A program made the position numbers and the translations under genes. Source: Clostridia bacterium (GTDB lineage Bacteria > Bacillota > Clostridia > Christensenellales > Aristaeellaceae). Taken from it: a stretch of DNA of 33,266 bases. Shown in pieces: positions 15,416 through 23,264 of this stretch. Location of the stretch: assembly GCA_017460585.1 (NCBI GenBank), contig JAFUAR010000392.1:1-33266 (forward strand), given 5' to 3'. The notes beneath the pieces are model-generated. The model ran no database searches. It was not told the origin of the DNA and saw only the letters and a list, made by a program, of their open reading frames with translations. Numbering within the stretch: the stretch's first letter is position 1; the number at the start of each line of letters is the position of its first letter.

Positions 15416-15687
15416 ATGAAAGATGACGTAAGAAGTTTATCACATAGTAAGTGGAGATGCAAGTACCATATTGTGTTTGCACCGAAGTACCGCAGGCAAA
15501 TCTGAAGTATAAATATGGGAACCGGCATTTCTGGTGCAGAGGATACTATGTGGATACAGTAGGCAAGTATGAAGGTGCAATAAAAGAATATATCAGGAAT
15601 CAGTTGCAGGAAGATATAATGAACGACCAAATAAGCATGAAAGAGCTTATTGACCCGTTTACGGGTGAGCCAGAGAAGAAAGGCTAA
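15416..15687 (+). pseudogene. tnpA: IS200-type transposase TnpA, broken by internal deletion
   Basis: The ATG at 15416 has GGAGG seven bases upstream and encodes the typical IS200 N-terminus (LSHSKWRCKYHIVFAPKYRR), then stops at 15503-15505. From about 15495 a second frame continues with the authentic C-terminal part (NLKYKYGNRHFWCRGYYVDTVGKY, EYIRNQLQEDIMNDQ, DPFTGEP) to the stop at 15685. The central part of the 130-150 residue protein, including the HUH metal-binding motif, is missing; the region with the catalytic tyrosine (GYYVDTVG) remains. The deletion also shifts the frame. The protein is surely inactive. It is preceded by a leader that can mask the ribosome binding site. Confidence 0.85.
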
Positions 15688-15901
15688 ATAAAGACAGCCC
15701 CCGAGTAGGGGGCCGCCAGTAATAAGAGTGTGGTTGTCAGATCATTCGATGCCCTCTTAAGAGGGCGACCACAAGTGATAAGCCCTTATAGGGCTTGATC
15801 AAACCACCCGTTCAACGGGTGGTTATGACTTTGTATAGCTGTGAATTACGAACAAACGATTCAGGCTCTATAGGGCTTCGTATCATCCGATCAATGAACC
15901 G

Positions 15902-16702
15902 TTATAATTCGCGTATGCGGAAGTTTCTCCAGCGGCAAGCGGAATCCTTTCCCCAGCGATCTTTGCCCAGCCCGGGGTCGTTATCGTGTACCTCTAAAGC
16001 GATGTGTCCTCGCCCCTGCGTAGCAGACGCGGCGTCGCGGTCAAAACGAGTTGAATCGACCTTTTCCAAATCAATTTCCGCGATTTTAACGCCGTTGATG
16101 TATGTGGTGATCGTGGGGAAAAAGCCCTTCACGACGACGCGAAATTCATTCCAGTCGTTCAGCTTCCAAATTTTCAAAAAATCTTCACCGCTAATTTTGT
16201 ATTGCAGCAGCGCGGGTTTATCGGCAGTCAGAGGCTCGAGGGTGCTTTCCGGATCCTCCTGACGGAGTTGTACGGGTATGCCGTTTTCGTCCAAATCCGC
16301 GTCCAGAGTAAAGTTGACGGCGTGAAATCCGCCGAGCGCGTTGCCATAGAATCCGCCGATATTTCCTGATTTTCGATAATCGAGGAGTACTTGATAGCCC
16401 AGAAAGCCATCTTCGGAAGCGCGGAGATATACGCCCGTATCCGCCGGCCAATCCGGTTTGGCTTCGTAAACAATTTCAAAATCGCCAAAGGTTGAGTCGC
16501 TCACGAGATACGACCCCAATCCGCAGCCGGGCGGATCCTGTCGACCTTCTACAATTCCATCCTGAATGCTCCAAAGTCCCTTATGCGCCCACGCGTTGCG
16601 ATATTCGGGCGAATCCTTTTCCAACATACGAATACCGCGCGGGACAATATGCCAGCCCTCTAAAGAATTTTCTGGAAAGAGCGGTTTAAACTCCGAGTGC
16701 AT
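15902..16702 (-). CDS. DUF1080 / 3-keto-disaccharide hydrolase-type protein
   Basis: A 266-residue jelly-roll protein of the DUF1080 (PF06439, 3-keto-disaccharide hydrolase) type. Visible family features are an early GWHIVPRG-like strand, DTGVYLRA, GYQVLLDY, the DWNEFRVVVKG strand with a following TYINGVKIAEID, and the closing GHIALEVHDN ... RWRNFRIREL. The start is the ATG at 16702 with AGGAGG 8 bases upstream; an ATG at 16756 has none. Most relatives in other phyla are secreted, but here no signal peptide is present, so the protein should act in the cytosol on an imported substrate. It is the last gene of the operon, 148 bases after the epimerase gene. Hydrolysis of a 3-keto-glycoside is a family-based inference. 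Confidence 0.82.
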   Translation of the reverse strand: MHSEFKPLFPENSLEGWHIVPRGIRMLEKDSPEYRNAWAHKGLWSIQDGIVEGRQDPPGCGLGSYLVSDSTFGDFEIVYEAKPDWPADTGVYLRASEDGFLGYQVLLDYRKSGNIGGFYGNALGGFHAVNFTLDADLDENGIPVQLRQEDPESTLEPLTADKPALLQYKISGEDFLKIWKLNDWNEFRVVVKGFFPTITTYINGVKIAEIDLEKVDSTRFDRDAASATQGRGHIALEVHDNDPGLGKDRWGKDSACRWRNFRIREL

Positions 16703-16850
16703 ACTTTGTCCTCCTGTTTGAAAATGGTTTTTGAATAAAGCGTTGGTTGATTCCAATGATTGGATGCATCGCTGAAAACATATGAACTTTGCATATCCGC
16801 TTGTTGGAACCTCAATCGCTTTCCGACCATCTCATTGCATTGGCATTTCC

Positions 16851-17687
16851 TTAAAGTGAAACGCCAATGTCGGTTGCAAGCGCTTTCAAATATGCGGTTG
16901 CCTCGATATAGTCTTCCTCTTCCGTCATATGCTCCAGCATGAGCGTGACGTGATCATCCAACTGATCGATGCATTTCAAATAAGTCACATAATCCAATGC
17001 GCCCAAACCGGGTCGACATTCATCCAAATGTACCGTAAGCGTATTGCCCAGTACAATATCCTTGGCGTGGCAGCTACGAATATACGGTCCCAGCGTTTCA
17101 AACCATTCTTCAATGAGCGCTCCATTGCGGTAGAACAGCGCGGGGCTGGATATTACGTTGACCATGTCGAGGTGCGCGGCAAAACCCTTGCGGTCGATTG
17201 CCTGAATGAGCTTAAGACAGCTCTCTGCGGAATCCGGATACATCCATGGCATGGGTTCCAATGTATATGCGGTGCGCTTGGGATTGACGGCGTCTACAAT
17301 GCGTTGCGAGACTTCTACAATCTCGTCAAAGGCGCGTTGCGTCAAATTGTCCGGATGGTGCCCATCCCACTGTGTGGGGTTATAGCTGCCCGCAATATTC
17401 ACGCAGCAGTTTGCCCCGACATAGTCGGCCAGCTCCAACTGCCGAATTGCGTGGGCAATAGCAAGCTCTCTTTGATGGAGATTGGTATCCAGCGTGTTAT
17501 TCCATACGCCTACCTCGGCAATGGTGAGCCCCGCGGCTTTTGACGCTTCCACATAGGCGTCAATCTCCTTTAGCGGAGCAGTGTGATCTACAGGGAAATA
17601 CACAGCAGTGTATCCCATGTCCAACGCCTGCTTCGCCCAATCCTCTGGAGAATTCCACGGTCTTAACAGCATTCCTCCAAATTTCAT
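16851..17687 (-). CDS. Sugar isomerase/epimerase-fold protein (AP endonuclease 2 / xylose isomerase-like TIM barrel)
   Basis: A 278-residue TIM barrel related to IolE/IolI and tagatose 3-epimerase. The four metal ligands of the family are in place: Glu144 (YTLEPMPW), Asp174 (HLDMVN), His207 (CHAKD) and Glu252 (MLEHM). The barrel begins at residue 2 (KFGGMLLRPWNSPEDW), so the ATG at 17687 is right. It lies 4 bases after the upstream VOC gene and shares its transcript. Likely reactions are epimerisation or isomerisation of a free or keto sugar. Members of this fold also cleave C-glycosides through 3-keto intermediates, but no matching oxidoreductase is in the window. Substrate unknown. Confidence 0.88.
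   Translation of the reverse strand: MKFGGMLLRPWNSPEDWAKQALDMGYTAVYFPVDHTAPLKEIDAYVEASKAAGLTIAEVGVWNNTLDTNLHQRELAIAHAIRQLELADYVGANCCVNIAGSYNPTQWDGHHPDNLTQRAFDEIVEVSQRIVDAVNPKRTAYTLEPMPWMYPDSAESCLKLIQAIDRKGFAAHLDMVNVISSPALFYRNGALIEEWFETLGPYIRSCHAKDIVLGNTLTVHLDECRPGLGALDYVTYLKCIDQLDDHVTLMLEHMTEEEDYIEATAYLKALATDIGVSL
16874..16889. promoter_or_regulatory. cre-like site inside the epimerase gene
   Basis: TTGCAAGCGCTTTCAA matches every position of the CcpA consensus WTGNAANCGNWWNCAW. It lies in the 3' end of the epimerase gene, about 170 bases before the DUF1080 start, and also encodes an ordinary LKALA helix, so chance is possible. Confidence 0.3.
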
Positions 17688-17691
17688 ACGC

Positions 17692-18153
17692 TTACCTCAC
17701 GGGCTTGATATTCAGATTGACGCCCAGTTCATCTTCGCTGTCTACAATGGTCCAGCTGCTTCCGGGGTAGTATCCCACGGTGCGCTGCGTGTCAAAGCCC
17801 ATTTCTTTCAAGGCGTCGAGCACTTCGTCGCGCTGGTCGCCCACTTCAAAGCCAATGTGGTGAACTCCGTTGCCATGCCGGTCGAGATATTCCTGAAAGG
17901 AGCTGTCGCCGCCAACGGGTTCATGCAGCTCCAGTACAAAATTGCCCATATCGATGTTGCACACCTTTAGGTCGCAAGGGGTCTCATTACCGCGATAAGT
18001 GTAGCGAAACTGCTCGTGTGACTCGAGGTGATTTAAGCGGATTTCCGGCACGGGTATTCCCAAAATTTCGGACCACGCTTTAGCTGCCTTTTCAATGTCT
18101 TTTACAACAATATTGATCTGTATAAAGCGATCTCTTGAAATGGATGGTTGCAT
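17692..18153 (-). CDS. VOC-superfamily protein (glyoxalase/epimerase fold), second of two
   Basis: A 153-residue protein with the paired beta-alpha-beta-beta-beta units of the vicinal oxygen chelate fold, closest in pattern to methylmalonyl-CoA epimerase-like proteins. Putative metal-site positions are Gln12 (FIQINIVV), Glu75 (LELHEPV) and His98/His99 (VHHIGF). The fourth position, usually Glu near the C-terminus, appears as Asn148 (GVNLNI), so the metal site may be altered. The ATG at 18153 has AGGAG upstream; it starts 13 bases after the permease stop. It probably acts on a sugar-derived intermediate of this operon; the reaction is unknown. Confidence 0.85.
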   Translation of the reverse strand: MQPSISRDRFIQINIVVKDIEKAAKAWSEILGIPVPEIRLNHLESHEQFRYTYRGNETPCDLKVCNIDMGNFVLELHEPVGGDSSFQEYLDRHGNGVHHIGFEVGDQRDEVLDALKEMGFDTQRTVGYYPGSSWTIVDSEDELGVNLNIKPVR

Positions 18154-18166
18154 TGTCTTTCTCCTT

Positions 18167-19093
18167 TTATCCTTTTACGCTGCCCATAATTAGACCACTG
18201 GTAAAGTATCTTTGCAGGAAGGGATACACCAACATGATCGGAATCGTTGCCAGAAAGAGCTGCGCCGCATTGGTTGTGCGCGCGTTCGTGAGGTTCAGAA
18301 ACCGAGAAAGCGATTCCGAAACGTTTGTCGCGTTGCGGAAAAACGCATCGGGATTGATGACGATGGTTTGCAGATAGCTCTGCAGCGGGTAGTTTTCTAC
18401 GCGGTTCATATAGATCATTCCATCAAACCAGCTGTTCCAGTGGGTGACGAATGAAAACAGCGTTACCGTGGCCAGTGTCGGCTTGCATACGGGCAATACA
18501 ATTTGCCAAAGCGTGCGGAAGTGTCCCGCGCCGTCAATGGCCGCCGCTTCCGTAAGCTCCTTGGGCAAACTACGCATATAGTTCATGACCACCAGCATAT
18601 TGAATACAGCCAGAGAACCCGGTAGTACCAACGCCCAGATGGTATCCATGAGTCCCGTGTAGCGAACGATCATATAAGTAGGAATCAGACCGCCGTCAAA
18701 CAACATTGTAATGACAAAGATCCAAGAAAACAAGGGGCGCAGGCGAAATTCCCGATTCGACTTCGAAAGCGGGAAGGCTGTGAGTACGATCAAAATCATA
18801 TTCAATGAAACGCCCAACACCGTTCTGCGTATGGAAACGCCGAGCGCGCGCACAAACTGCGAGCTGTTCAATATGAATTCATACGCGGCGGTATTGAACC
18901 CGATCGGCCATAGCTTGACCTGATTTGCGGCTACCGCGTTTTTGTTGGAAAACGAGATTGCCAGCAGGTTCACAAAGGGCAGTGTGCAGGAAAGCGCAAG
19001 CAGCGTGAGTATCAGTAAATTTACCGCCATGAACACCTTTCGCCCTTTGGAGACATACAGTCCGTTGGACTTTGGTTGCGTATTTTTTTTCAT
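18167..19093 (-). CDS. ABC transporter permease, LplC/YtcP type (CUT1)
   Basis: A 308-residue permease with six predicted helices; the first is at residues about 20-45 (VFMAVNLLILTLLALSCTLP). The EAA loop reads LTEAAAIDGAGHFRTLWQIVLPVCKP, and the protein ends in GLIMGSVKG. The start is the ATG at 19093, which overlaps the stop of the upstream VOC gene in an ATGA; the upstream start at 19126 would lie inside that gene. With the permease at 19588-20493 and the large binding protein it forms an LplABC-like importer for oligosaccharides or glycosides. A VOC gene between two permease genes is unusual. Confidence 0.92.
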   Translation of the reverse strand: MKKNTQPKSNGLYVSKGRKVFMAVNLLILTLLALSCTLPFVNLLAISFSNKNAVAANQVKLWPIGFNTAAYEFILNSSQFVRALGVSIRRTVLGVSLNMILIVLTAFPLSKSNREFRLRPLFSWIFVITMLFDGGLIPTYMIVRYTGLMDTIWALVLPGSLAVFNMLVVMNYMRSLPKELTEAAAIDGAGHFRTLWQIVLPVCKPTLATVTLFSFVTHWNSWFDGMIYMNRVENYPLQSYLQTIVINPDAFFRNATNVSESLSRFLNLTNARTTNAAQLFLATIPIMLVYPFLQRYFTSGLIMGSVKG

Positions 19094-19566
19094 TTTCTGA
19101 AACTCTCCAAAAGCTCTATGCGGCACTTCAATGTATCCTGTGCATTCAAATAGGTGTACTGTCCGATGGCGTCTCCATACAATCCATGCTGTTCCACAAC
19201 CGCGCCGTACTCTTCAACGAGCACCTTGACGACCGCGTCCGTATCGTCTACATCAAAGGCGATGTGGTGAATGCCTTCGCCCTTTTCATCCAGTATATCG
19301 CGCCAGACCGAATGCGCCTGATTGGGCTCGATCAATTCCAGCTGTACGCCGGGGCGCAGGTCGAAAAACGCCATGTAGCACGCCGCGTCTGGTGCGGGCT
19401 TTCCGAATACACTGCAACGGTTTACCTCGTATACGCCGCCGTCTACCGTTGGGGGAACCTCTACGCCAAAGAGCGCGGCGTAGACTCTCTTGGTCGTTTC
19501 CAGATCGTTTACCACGAAGCCCACCTGTGAGAACTTCACATGCTCCAGTATTTTGCTCATTCCCAT
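19090..19566 (-). CDS. VOC-superfamily protein (glyoxalase/epimerase fold), first of two
   Basis: A 158-residue VOC protein related to methylmalonyl-CoA epimerase-like families. The expected ligand positions are Gln14 (FSQVGFVV), Glu77 (QLELIEP), His100/101 (IHHIAFDV) and Glu151 (CRIELLE), so, unlike its neighbour at 17692, this copy keeps the C-terminal Glu. The ATG at 19566 follows GGAGGG with a 7-base gap. It begins 21 bases after the LplB-like permease stop and overlaps the next permease by four bases, so it is translationally coupled to transporter genes. The two VOC proteins differ clearly in sequence and are not a recent duplication. The pair may form a heterodimer or act on successive intermediates; this is inference. 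Confidence 0.86.
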   Translation of the reverse strand: MGMSKILEHVKFSQVGFVVNDLETTKRVYAALFGVEVPPTVDGGVYEVNRCSVFGKPAPDAACYMAFFDLRPGVQLELIEPNQAHSVWRDILDEKGEGIHHIAFDVDDTDAVVKVLVEEYGAVVEQHGLYGDAIGQYTYLNAQDTLKCRIELLESFRK

Positions 19567-19587
19567 GGCTAAACCCTCCTTGATCGA

Positions 19588-20493
19588 TCAGAAGATTTGA
19601 TATCCTGCAAACTTATCGGCAAGTCTGTAGGAGGTGATAATCAGAACGCTCGAAATGATGGATTTAAATAGACCTGCCGCAGTGGACAGCGAAAATTGCG
19701 CGTTATCGATGCCGAGGCGATATACGAATGTATCGAGTATATCTCCCGTACGGTATACGGCGGGGCGATACAGGTTGTAGATTTGATCAAATCCGCCATT
19801 CAGTATATTGGCAAGGCTGAGTACTGTCATCAGCACGATGGTGGAAACAAGACCTGGCAGCGTTACGTGCAGCATCTGCTTCCAGCGATTGGCGCCATCA
19901 ATGGCGGCGGCTTCGTAGAGGTTCTGGTCGATACCCGTGAGCGCGGCTAGATAGATGATCGATCCAAAGCCGAAGCCCTTCCACACATCGGATATAATCA
20001 TGGTCCATGGAAAGACCTTTTGGTCGCTCAAAAAGCCAATCCGCTCAAATCCAAGGTTCACCAGCGACGCATTGATAATGCCATCCTTGGAAAGAAGATC
20101 CGCGAATATGCCCGCGAGTATAACCCACGAAAGGAAATGGGGAAGATAGACGAGCGTCTGGTATGTGCGACGCAGCCCAGAACTTGAAACTTCATTGAGC
20201 AATAGCGCGAAAATGACGGGTACAATGATGCCGAGCGCCATTTTGAAGAACGATATGAAAACGGTGTTAAAAATAATCTGACCGATATCGGGCATTGAAA
20301 ACAGATTACGGAAGTTATCCAGCCCGACCCATTTGGAATGGAAGAAGCCCTTGGCGGGGCTGAACTTCTGGAATGCCATTACCACGCCGAGCATCGGTCC
20401 ATAGCGGTAAATGGCGACGAAAATCAGAGCCGGCACCAGCATGATTACCAGCGGCAGTTCTCTGCGAAAGCGAGAGTATCGGAATTTCTTCAT
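19588..20493 (-). CDS. ABC transporter permease, LplB type (CUT1)
   Basis: A 301-residue permease with six predicted helices; residues 12-33 form the first (ELPLVIMLVPALIFVAIY). The sequence YGPMLGVVMAFQKF, then WVGLDNFRNLF, is characteristic of LplB/YteP proteins. The EAA loop reads YEAAAIDGANRWKQMLHVTLPGL. The ATG at 20493 has GAGGTG upstream. It lies 85 bases after the binding-protein gene, behind a strong terminator, so it is likely expressed at a lower level than the binding protein. It pairs with the LplC-like permease at 18167-19093; no ATPase gene is present in the operon. Confidence 0.93.
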   Translation of the reverse strand: MKKFRYSRFRRELPLVIMLVPALIFVAIYRYGPMLGVVMAFQKFSPAKGFFHSKWVGLDNFRNLFSMPDIGQIIFNTVFISFFKMALGIIVPVIFALLLNEVSSSGLRRTYQTLVYLPHFLSWVILAGIFADLLSKDGIINASLVNLGFERIGFLSDQKVFPWTMIISDVWKGFGFGSIIYLAALTGIDQNLYEAAAIDGANRWKQMLHVTLPGLVSTIVLMTVLSLANILNGGFDQIYNLYRPAVYRTGDILDTFVYRLGIDNAQFSLSTAAGLFKSIISSVLIITSYRLADKFAGYQIF

Positions 20494-20525
20494 GGAATAT
20501 TACACCTCTCACGGCTTGGGGGACG

Positions 20526-20556
20526 AAAAACGGGGCGGCGGTTGACCGCCGCCCCG
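20526..20556 (-). terminator. Attenuator/terminator between binding protein and permeases
   Basis: A perfect 11-bp GC-rich stem (20531-20541 and 20546-20556) with a 4-base loop, followed on the minus strand by TTTTT. As a complete rho-independent terminator inside the operon it should cut permease and enzyme expression relative to the binding protein. Confidence 0.85.
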
Positions 20557-20578
20557 GATGAGTTCTGCTGTTGAGCGA

Positions 20579-22219
20579 TTATTCCGCGGGGTATTTTTCA
20601 TTCAGCCAGTCGAGGGTCTCCTGACCACCGGCGGCCAGCCAGTTCTGCACGAATTCGTCGAAGTAATCCACATCACGATTGCCTACGATGATGTCCACGC
20701 AAGTGGTTTCCACCATGTCGGCCAGTACGGAGGAATTCTGCAGCCAGATATCCGGCATTTCGGAACCCATCACATTCTGCACGAGCCAGCCCTTGTCCTT
20801 GTAATCCAGAGCGATCTTCATGGATCCGCCGTAGCCATCCACGAACATCTGTCCCCAAGTGCCGTAGGCGTTGGAGTTATCGGCGAGGGAACCGTCTTCA
20901 AAGCCGGTCACGTACTTGTAGTATTCCAGCGCGGTGCCGGTCAGACCATCGCTGGTGCCCGCATCGAGCGCGGCATGAATTTCCGGCGCGAACAGCTCGG
21001 TGGGAATGCCGATGTAGGCGGGGCTCAGTCGATACTGCTCGTTGGCCCAATAGGTGTCGAAGTCGTCACCGCTGCCGCGAATTACCACTTCTTCATACAG
21101 ATTCAGAATCTTAATCAGCGCTTCGGGATGCTCGCATTCCGCGCTCACGGTGGTGTAGAGATCGCCGATCTCGTTGGAATTGATGCCCATCAAAGGCTCA
21201 AAGCCGTCCGCAAGCGGAATCGGATAGGGGCGAGTGATCACGCCGTCTTCCTGATAGGAATAGTTGAACGGATGCCAAGTGCCCCAGTTCATGTGGTACA
21301 TCATACCGATGGTGGCGTTGGTAACCTGACCTTCCATGGTGCTGGTATTCAGAGCGGTGAATTCGGGATCGATCAGCCCCTCTTCATACATACTGTGCAC
21401 CAGCGCCAGACAATCCTTCATGCCGGGCTGAATCCAAGCGTAGGTCATTTCGCCGTTGCTATCGCGATAGAAAATGCCGGTATCGTTATATCCGGGAACG
21501 CCGTACGCGCCAGCCAGACCCATCAGAGTGCCGACGTTGTTCGTAGCGGGCATACCCTGCAGTCCCAGACCATAGGTATCGTCCACGCCGTTCTGATCGG
21601 GGTCTTCAAAGGTGAAGCGACGGGCGAGCTCAACCATCTCTTCAATGGTCTTGGGCGGCTCGGCGTTCAGATTCTCGAGCCAGTCGTCGCGAATCCACAG
21701 ATAAGCGGCGTTGTGGAAGTTATCCTCCATGTAGGGGAAGCCGTACAGCTCGCCGTCTACGGTGACCGCATTGAAGGAATCCACGTAACGATCGCGGAAA
21801 GCCTTCAGCTCAGGCGTGGCATACTTTTCCCAAGCTTCTTCCAGATTGGCGAGATAGCCTTCCTCCTGAGCCTGATGGAACTGGGTAATGGAATCCCACT
21901 TGATGATATCCGGCAGCTCACCGGAGGCCAGAGTGGTATTCAGCTTGTTGGTATACGCATCGGTAGAGGTATCCGCCGAGAACGCCACCTGAACATCGAT
22001 ATTGAGGCGTTCCTTGATCAAGCGGGACCAGACGTTGTCGTCATAGGTATCGCCGTTGAAGAACTGCTGCACCGCAGAGGTGGGTACCGACCAAGTGATG
22101 GTCACGGTCTCATCGTAGGGAGTCAGGGGACCGTCTTCGGCTTCTGCGAAGCTCACATTCATGAACAAGAATGTAATCAGCATCGCAAAAGAGAGGAACA
22201 GAGTAACAAAACGTTTCAT
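20579..22219 (-). CDS. Extracellular solute-binding protein, LplA/YtcQ type
   Basis: A large (546-residue) substrate-binding protein for the LplB/LplC-like permeases. The start is the ATG at 22219 with GGAGGAGAA upstream; the longer frame from 22273 lacks one. The signal peptide is MKRFVTLFLSFAML...NVSFA followed by EAEDG; it has no lipobox cysteine. A short EF-hand-like calcium loop (DPDQNGVDDTYGL) occurs at about residues 195-207, as in many LplA proteins. Length and the aromatic-rich C-terminal half (for example MYHMNWGTWHPFNYS) fit receptors for oligosaccharides rather than monosaccharides. Its ligand is probably the substrate of the DUF1080/epimerase pathway downstream. Abundant expression is likely because of the terminator that follows. 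Confidence 0.92.
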   Translation of the reverse strand: MKRFVTLFLSFAMLITFLFMNVSFAEAEDGPLTPYDETVTITWSVPTSAVQQFFNGDTYDDNVWSRLIKERLNIDVQVAFSADTSTDAYTNKLNTTLASGELPDIIKWDSITQFHQAQEEGYLANLEEAWEKYATPELKAFRDRYVDSFNAVTVDGELYGFPYMEDNFHNAAYLWIRDDWLENLNAEPPKTIEEMVELARRFTFEDPDQNGVDDTYGLGLQGMPATNNVGTLMGLAGAYGVPGYNDTGIFYRDSNGEMTYAWIQPGMKDCLALVHSMYEEGLIDPEFTALNTSTMEGQVTNATIGMMYHMNWGTWHPFNYSYQEDGVITRPYPIPLADGFEPLMGINSNEIGDLYTTVSAECEHPEALIKILNLYEEVVIRGSGDDFDTYWANEQYRLSPAYIGIPTELFAPEIHAALDAGTSDGLTGTALEYYKYVTGFEDGSLADNSNAYGTWGQMFVDGYGGSMKIALDYKDKGWLVQNVMGSEMPDIWLQNSSVLADMVETTCVDIIVGNRDVDYFDEFVQNWLAAGGQETLDWLNEKYPAE

Positions 22220-22269
22220 GGGTTCTCCTCCTTTGTTCTCGAGTGGGGACTGTGTATCTTCTGGCAGAA

Positions 22270-23163
22270 TCATTCTCTGCCACGAATTCGGTAGGTGACA
22301 AACGCAAAGCGCTTGCTGTCCGGAGCCCAGGAGTTTACATTAATTGTGCCTTGCCCGCCAAAAAGCTTTACAATGGTTCGCACATTGGAACCGTCGGCGT
22401 TCATCAGGCGCAATTCCACATTTTTATGCGGTACGTGTTCCCCCGGGGCGACGTCGCCCTTCTTATAGGAAATGGTTACAACCTTGGTTCGGTCCGGCGA
22501 AATGTGCGGGAACCATGTGTTCCAGCCTTCGTCAAAGGTCATTTGGGTCTGCTCGGAACCGTCCGCCTTCATGCGGAAAGCTTGCATTAATCCGCTGCGA
22601 ACGGAGTTGAACCATATATATTCGCCCGCGCTGTCGTATTCACAGCCGTCATTCAAGCCAGGCGCGTCGGTCAGGCGCGTTTCCACGCCGCCCTCTACGG
22701 GAATGGAATATACATCGAATTCCCCTTTGCGGCAGGCGCAGTAGAGCAGCGTCTTTCCGTCGGGCGACCAGCCGTGCAGATAGCTGGGGTGCAAGCCGGT
22801 CACCAGCCTCGGTATGCCGCCGGTCATAGGCACCACGTAAATGCGCGATTCGTTGTCTTCCTCCGTCTGATGGCTTACCGCAATCATGCTGCCGTCGGGG
22901 GAGAGCACGTGGTCGTTGTTGCAGCGGTTCACGTAACCGGTCGGTATTTCACTGATCGCGCCGGATTCCAGCTCCAGACGATATATGCGCCCGTTGCTAT
23001 TGTATACCAGCGCTTTGCCATCCGGCGTCCAATTGGGCGCCTCGATTAAATAATCGAATTCTCGCACAATCTGACGCTCATTGGTCTCTACATTGTAGAT
23101 TTCCAATATGGATTCATCGTCGTCGCGATACCATGGATTGGAGTAATCCTTTTTCACTTCCAT
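22270..23163 (-). CDS. TolB-like beta-propeller (PD40) protein, cytosolic
   Basis: A 297-residue protein of about six PD40/WD40-like blades, each carrying a W-x-P/S-P-D-G-K turn: NWTPDGKAL (about 46), VLSPDGSMI (about 86), GWSPDGKTL (about 131), PHISPDRTK (about 226) and SWAPDSKRF (about 280). There is no signal peptide, unlike true periplasmic TolB. Such propellers are common in glycoside-utilisation loci of Firmicutes and Bacteroidetes, and the same fold is used by oligogalacturonate lyase (PL22), so an enzymatic role on sugar is possible but not shown. The ATG at 23163 has AAGGCGG upstream. It is the first gene after the LacI-controlled promoter and is 50 bases from the binding-protein gene. 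Confidence 0.85.
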   Translation of the reverse strand: MEVKKDYSNPWYRDDDESILEIYNVETNERQIVREFDYLIEAPNWTPDGKALVYNSNGRIYRLELESGAISEIPTGYVNRCNNDHVLSPDGSMIAVSHQTEEDNESRIYVVPMTGGIPRLVTGLHPSYLHGWSPDGKTLLYCACRKGEFDVYSIPVEGGVETRLTDAPGLNDGCEYDSAGEYIWFNSVRSGLMQAFRMKADGSEQTQMTFDEGWNTWFPHISPDRTKVVTISYKKGDVAPGEHVPHKNVELRLMNADGSNVRTIVKLFGGQGTINVNSWAPDSKRFAFVTYRIRGRE

Positions 23164-23235
23164 TGAAACGACCGCCTTTCGAATAAGCTTTCAATATAAA
23201 ATCGCGTTTACTATAATTGCATCTTTGTTAAGTTC

Positions 23236-23264
23236 ATTGTATCATAATAAACACGTGTTTTCAA
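23236..23264 (-). promoter_or_regulatory. Promoter of the TolB-binding protein-VOC-DUF1080 operon
   Basis: On the minus strand, TTGAAA (23259-23264) and TACAAT (23236-23241) are exactly 17 bases apart. The gap holds the palindrome of the next entry. Transcription would start near 23229, about 65 bases before the first gene. Confidence 0.82.
23249..23260. promoter_or_regulatory. Putative LacI-family operator O1
   Basis: AAACACGTGTTT is a perfect 12-bp palindrome with the central CG that LacI-family proteins favour. It overlaps the -35 box and fills most of the promoter spacer, so a bound repressor would exclude RNA polymerase. The divergent LacI-family gene 250 bases away is the obvious ligand. 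Confidence 0.7.

Larger units (their letters stand above)
15301..15826 (+). mobile_element. IS200/IS605-type element, internally deleted
   Basis: A roughly 525-base element bounded by hairpins with the same TCA loop: 15303-15310 with 15314-15321 on the left, and 15802-15811 with 15815-15824 on the right. Single-strand hairpin ends without long inverted repeats or target duplication are typical of Y1 HUH transposons. Inside are the two ends of a tnpA gene and a series of subterminal palindromes: 15697-15713, a perfect 16-bp palindrome at 15751-15766, and 15780-15796. It lies between the terminator of hom and the end of the DUF1080 gene, where it harms no gene. With the transposase broken it could move only if supplied in trans. 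Exact borders are uncertain by a few bases. Confidence 0.75.

Noticed and set aside
15697-15824. Series of hairpins considered as a CRISPR array or omega RNA
   Set aside because: The hairpins differ in sequence and spacing, there are no repeats with spacers, and no tnpB is present; they fit the right end of an IS200-type element.
20558-22294. 578-codon plus-strand frame opposite the large binding protein
   Set aside because: Antisense shadow of a gene with signal peptide and a calcium-loop motif; no start signal.
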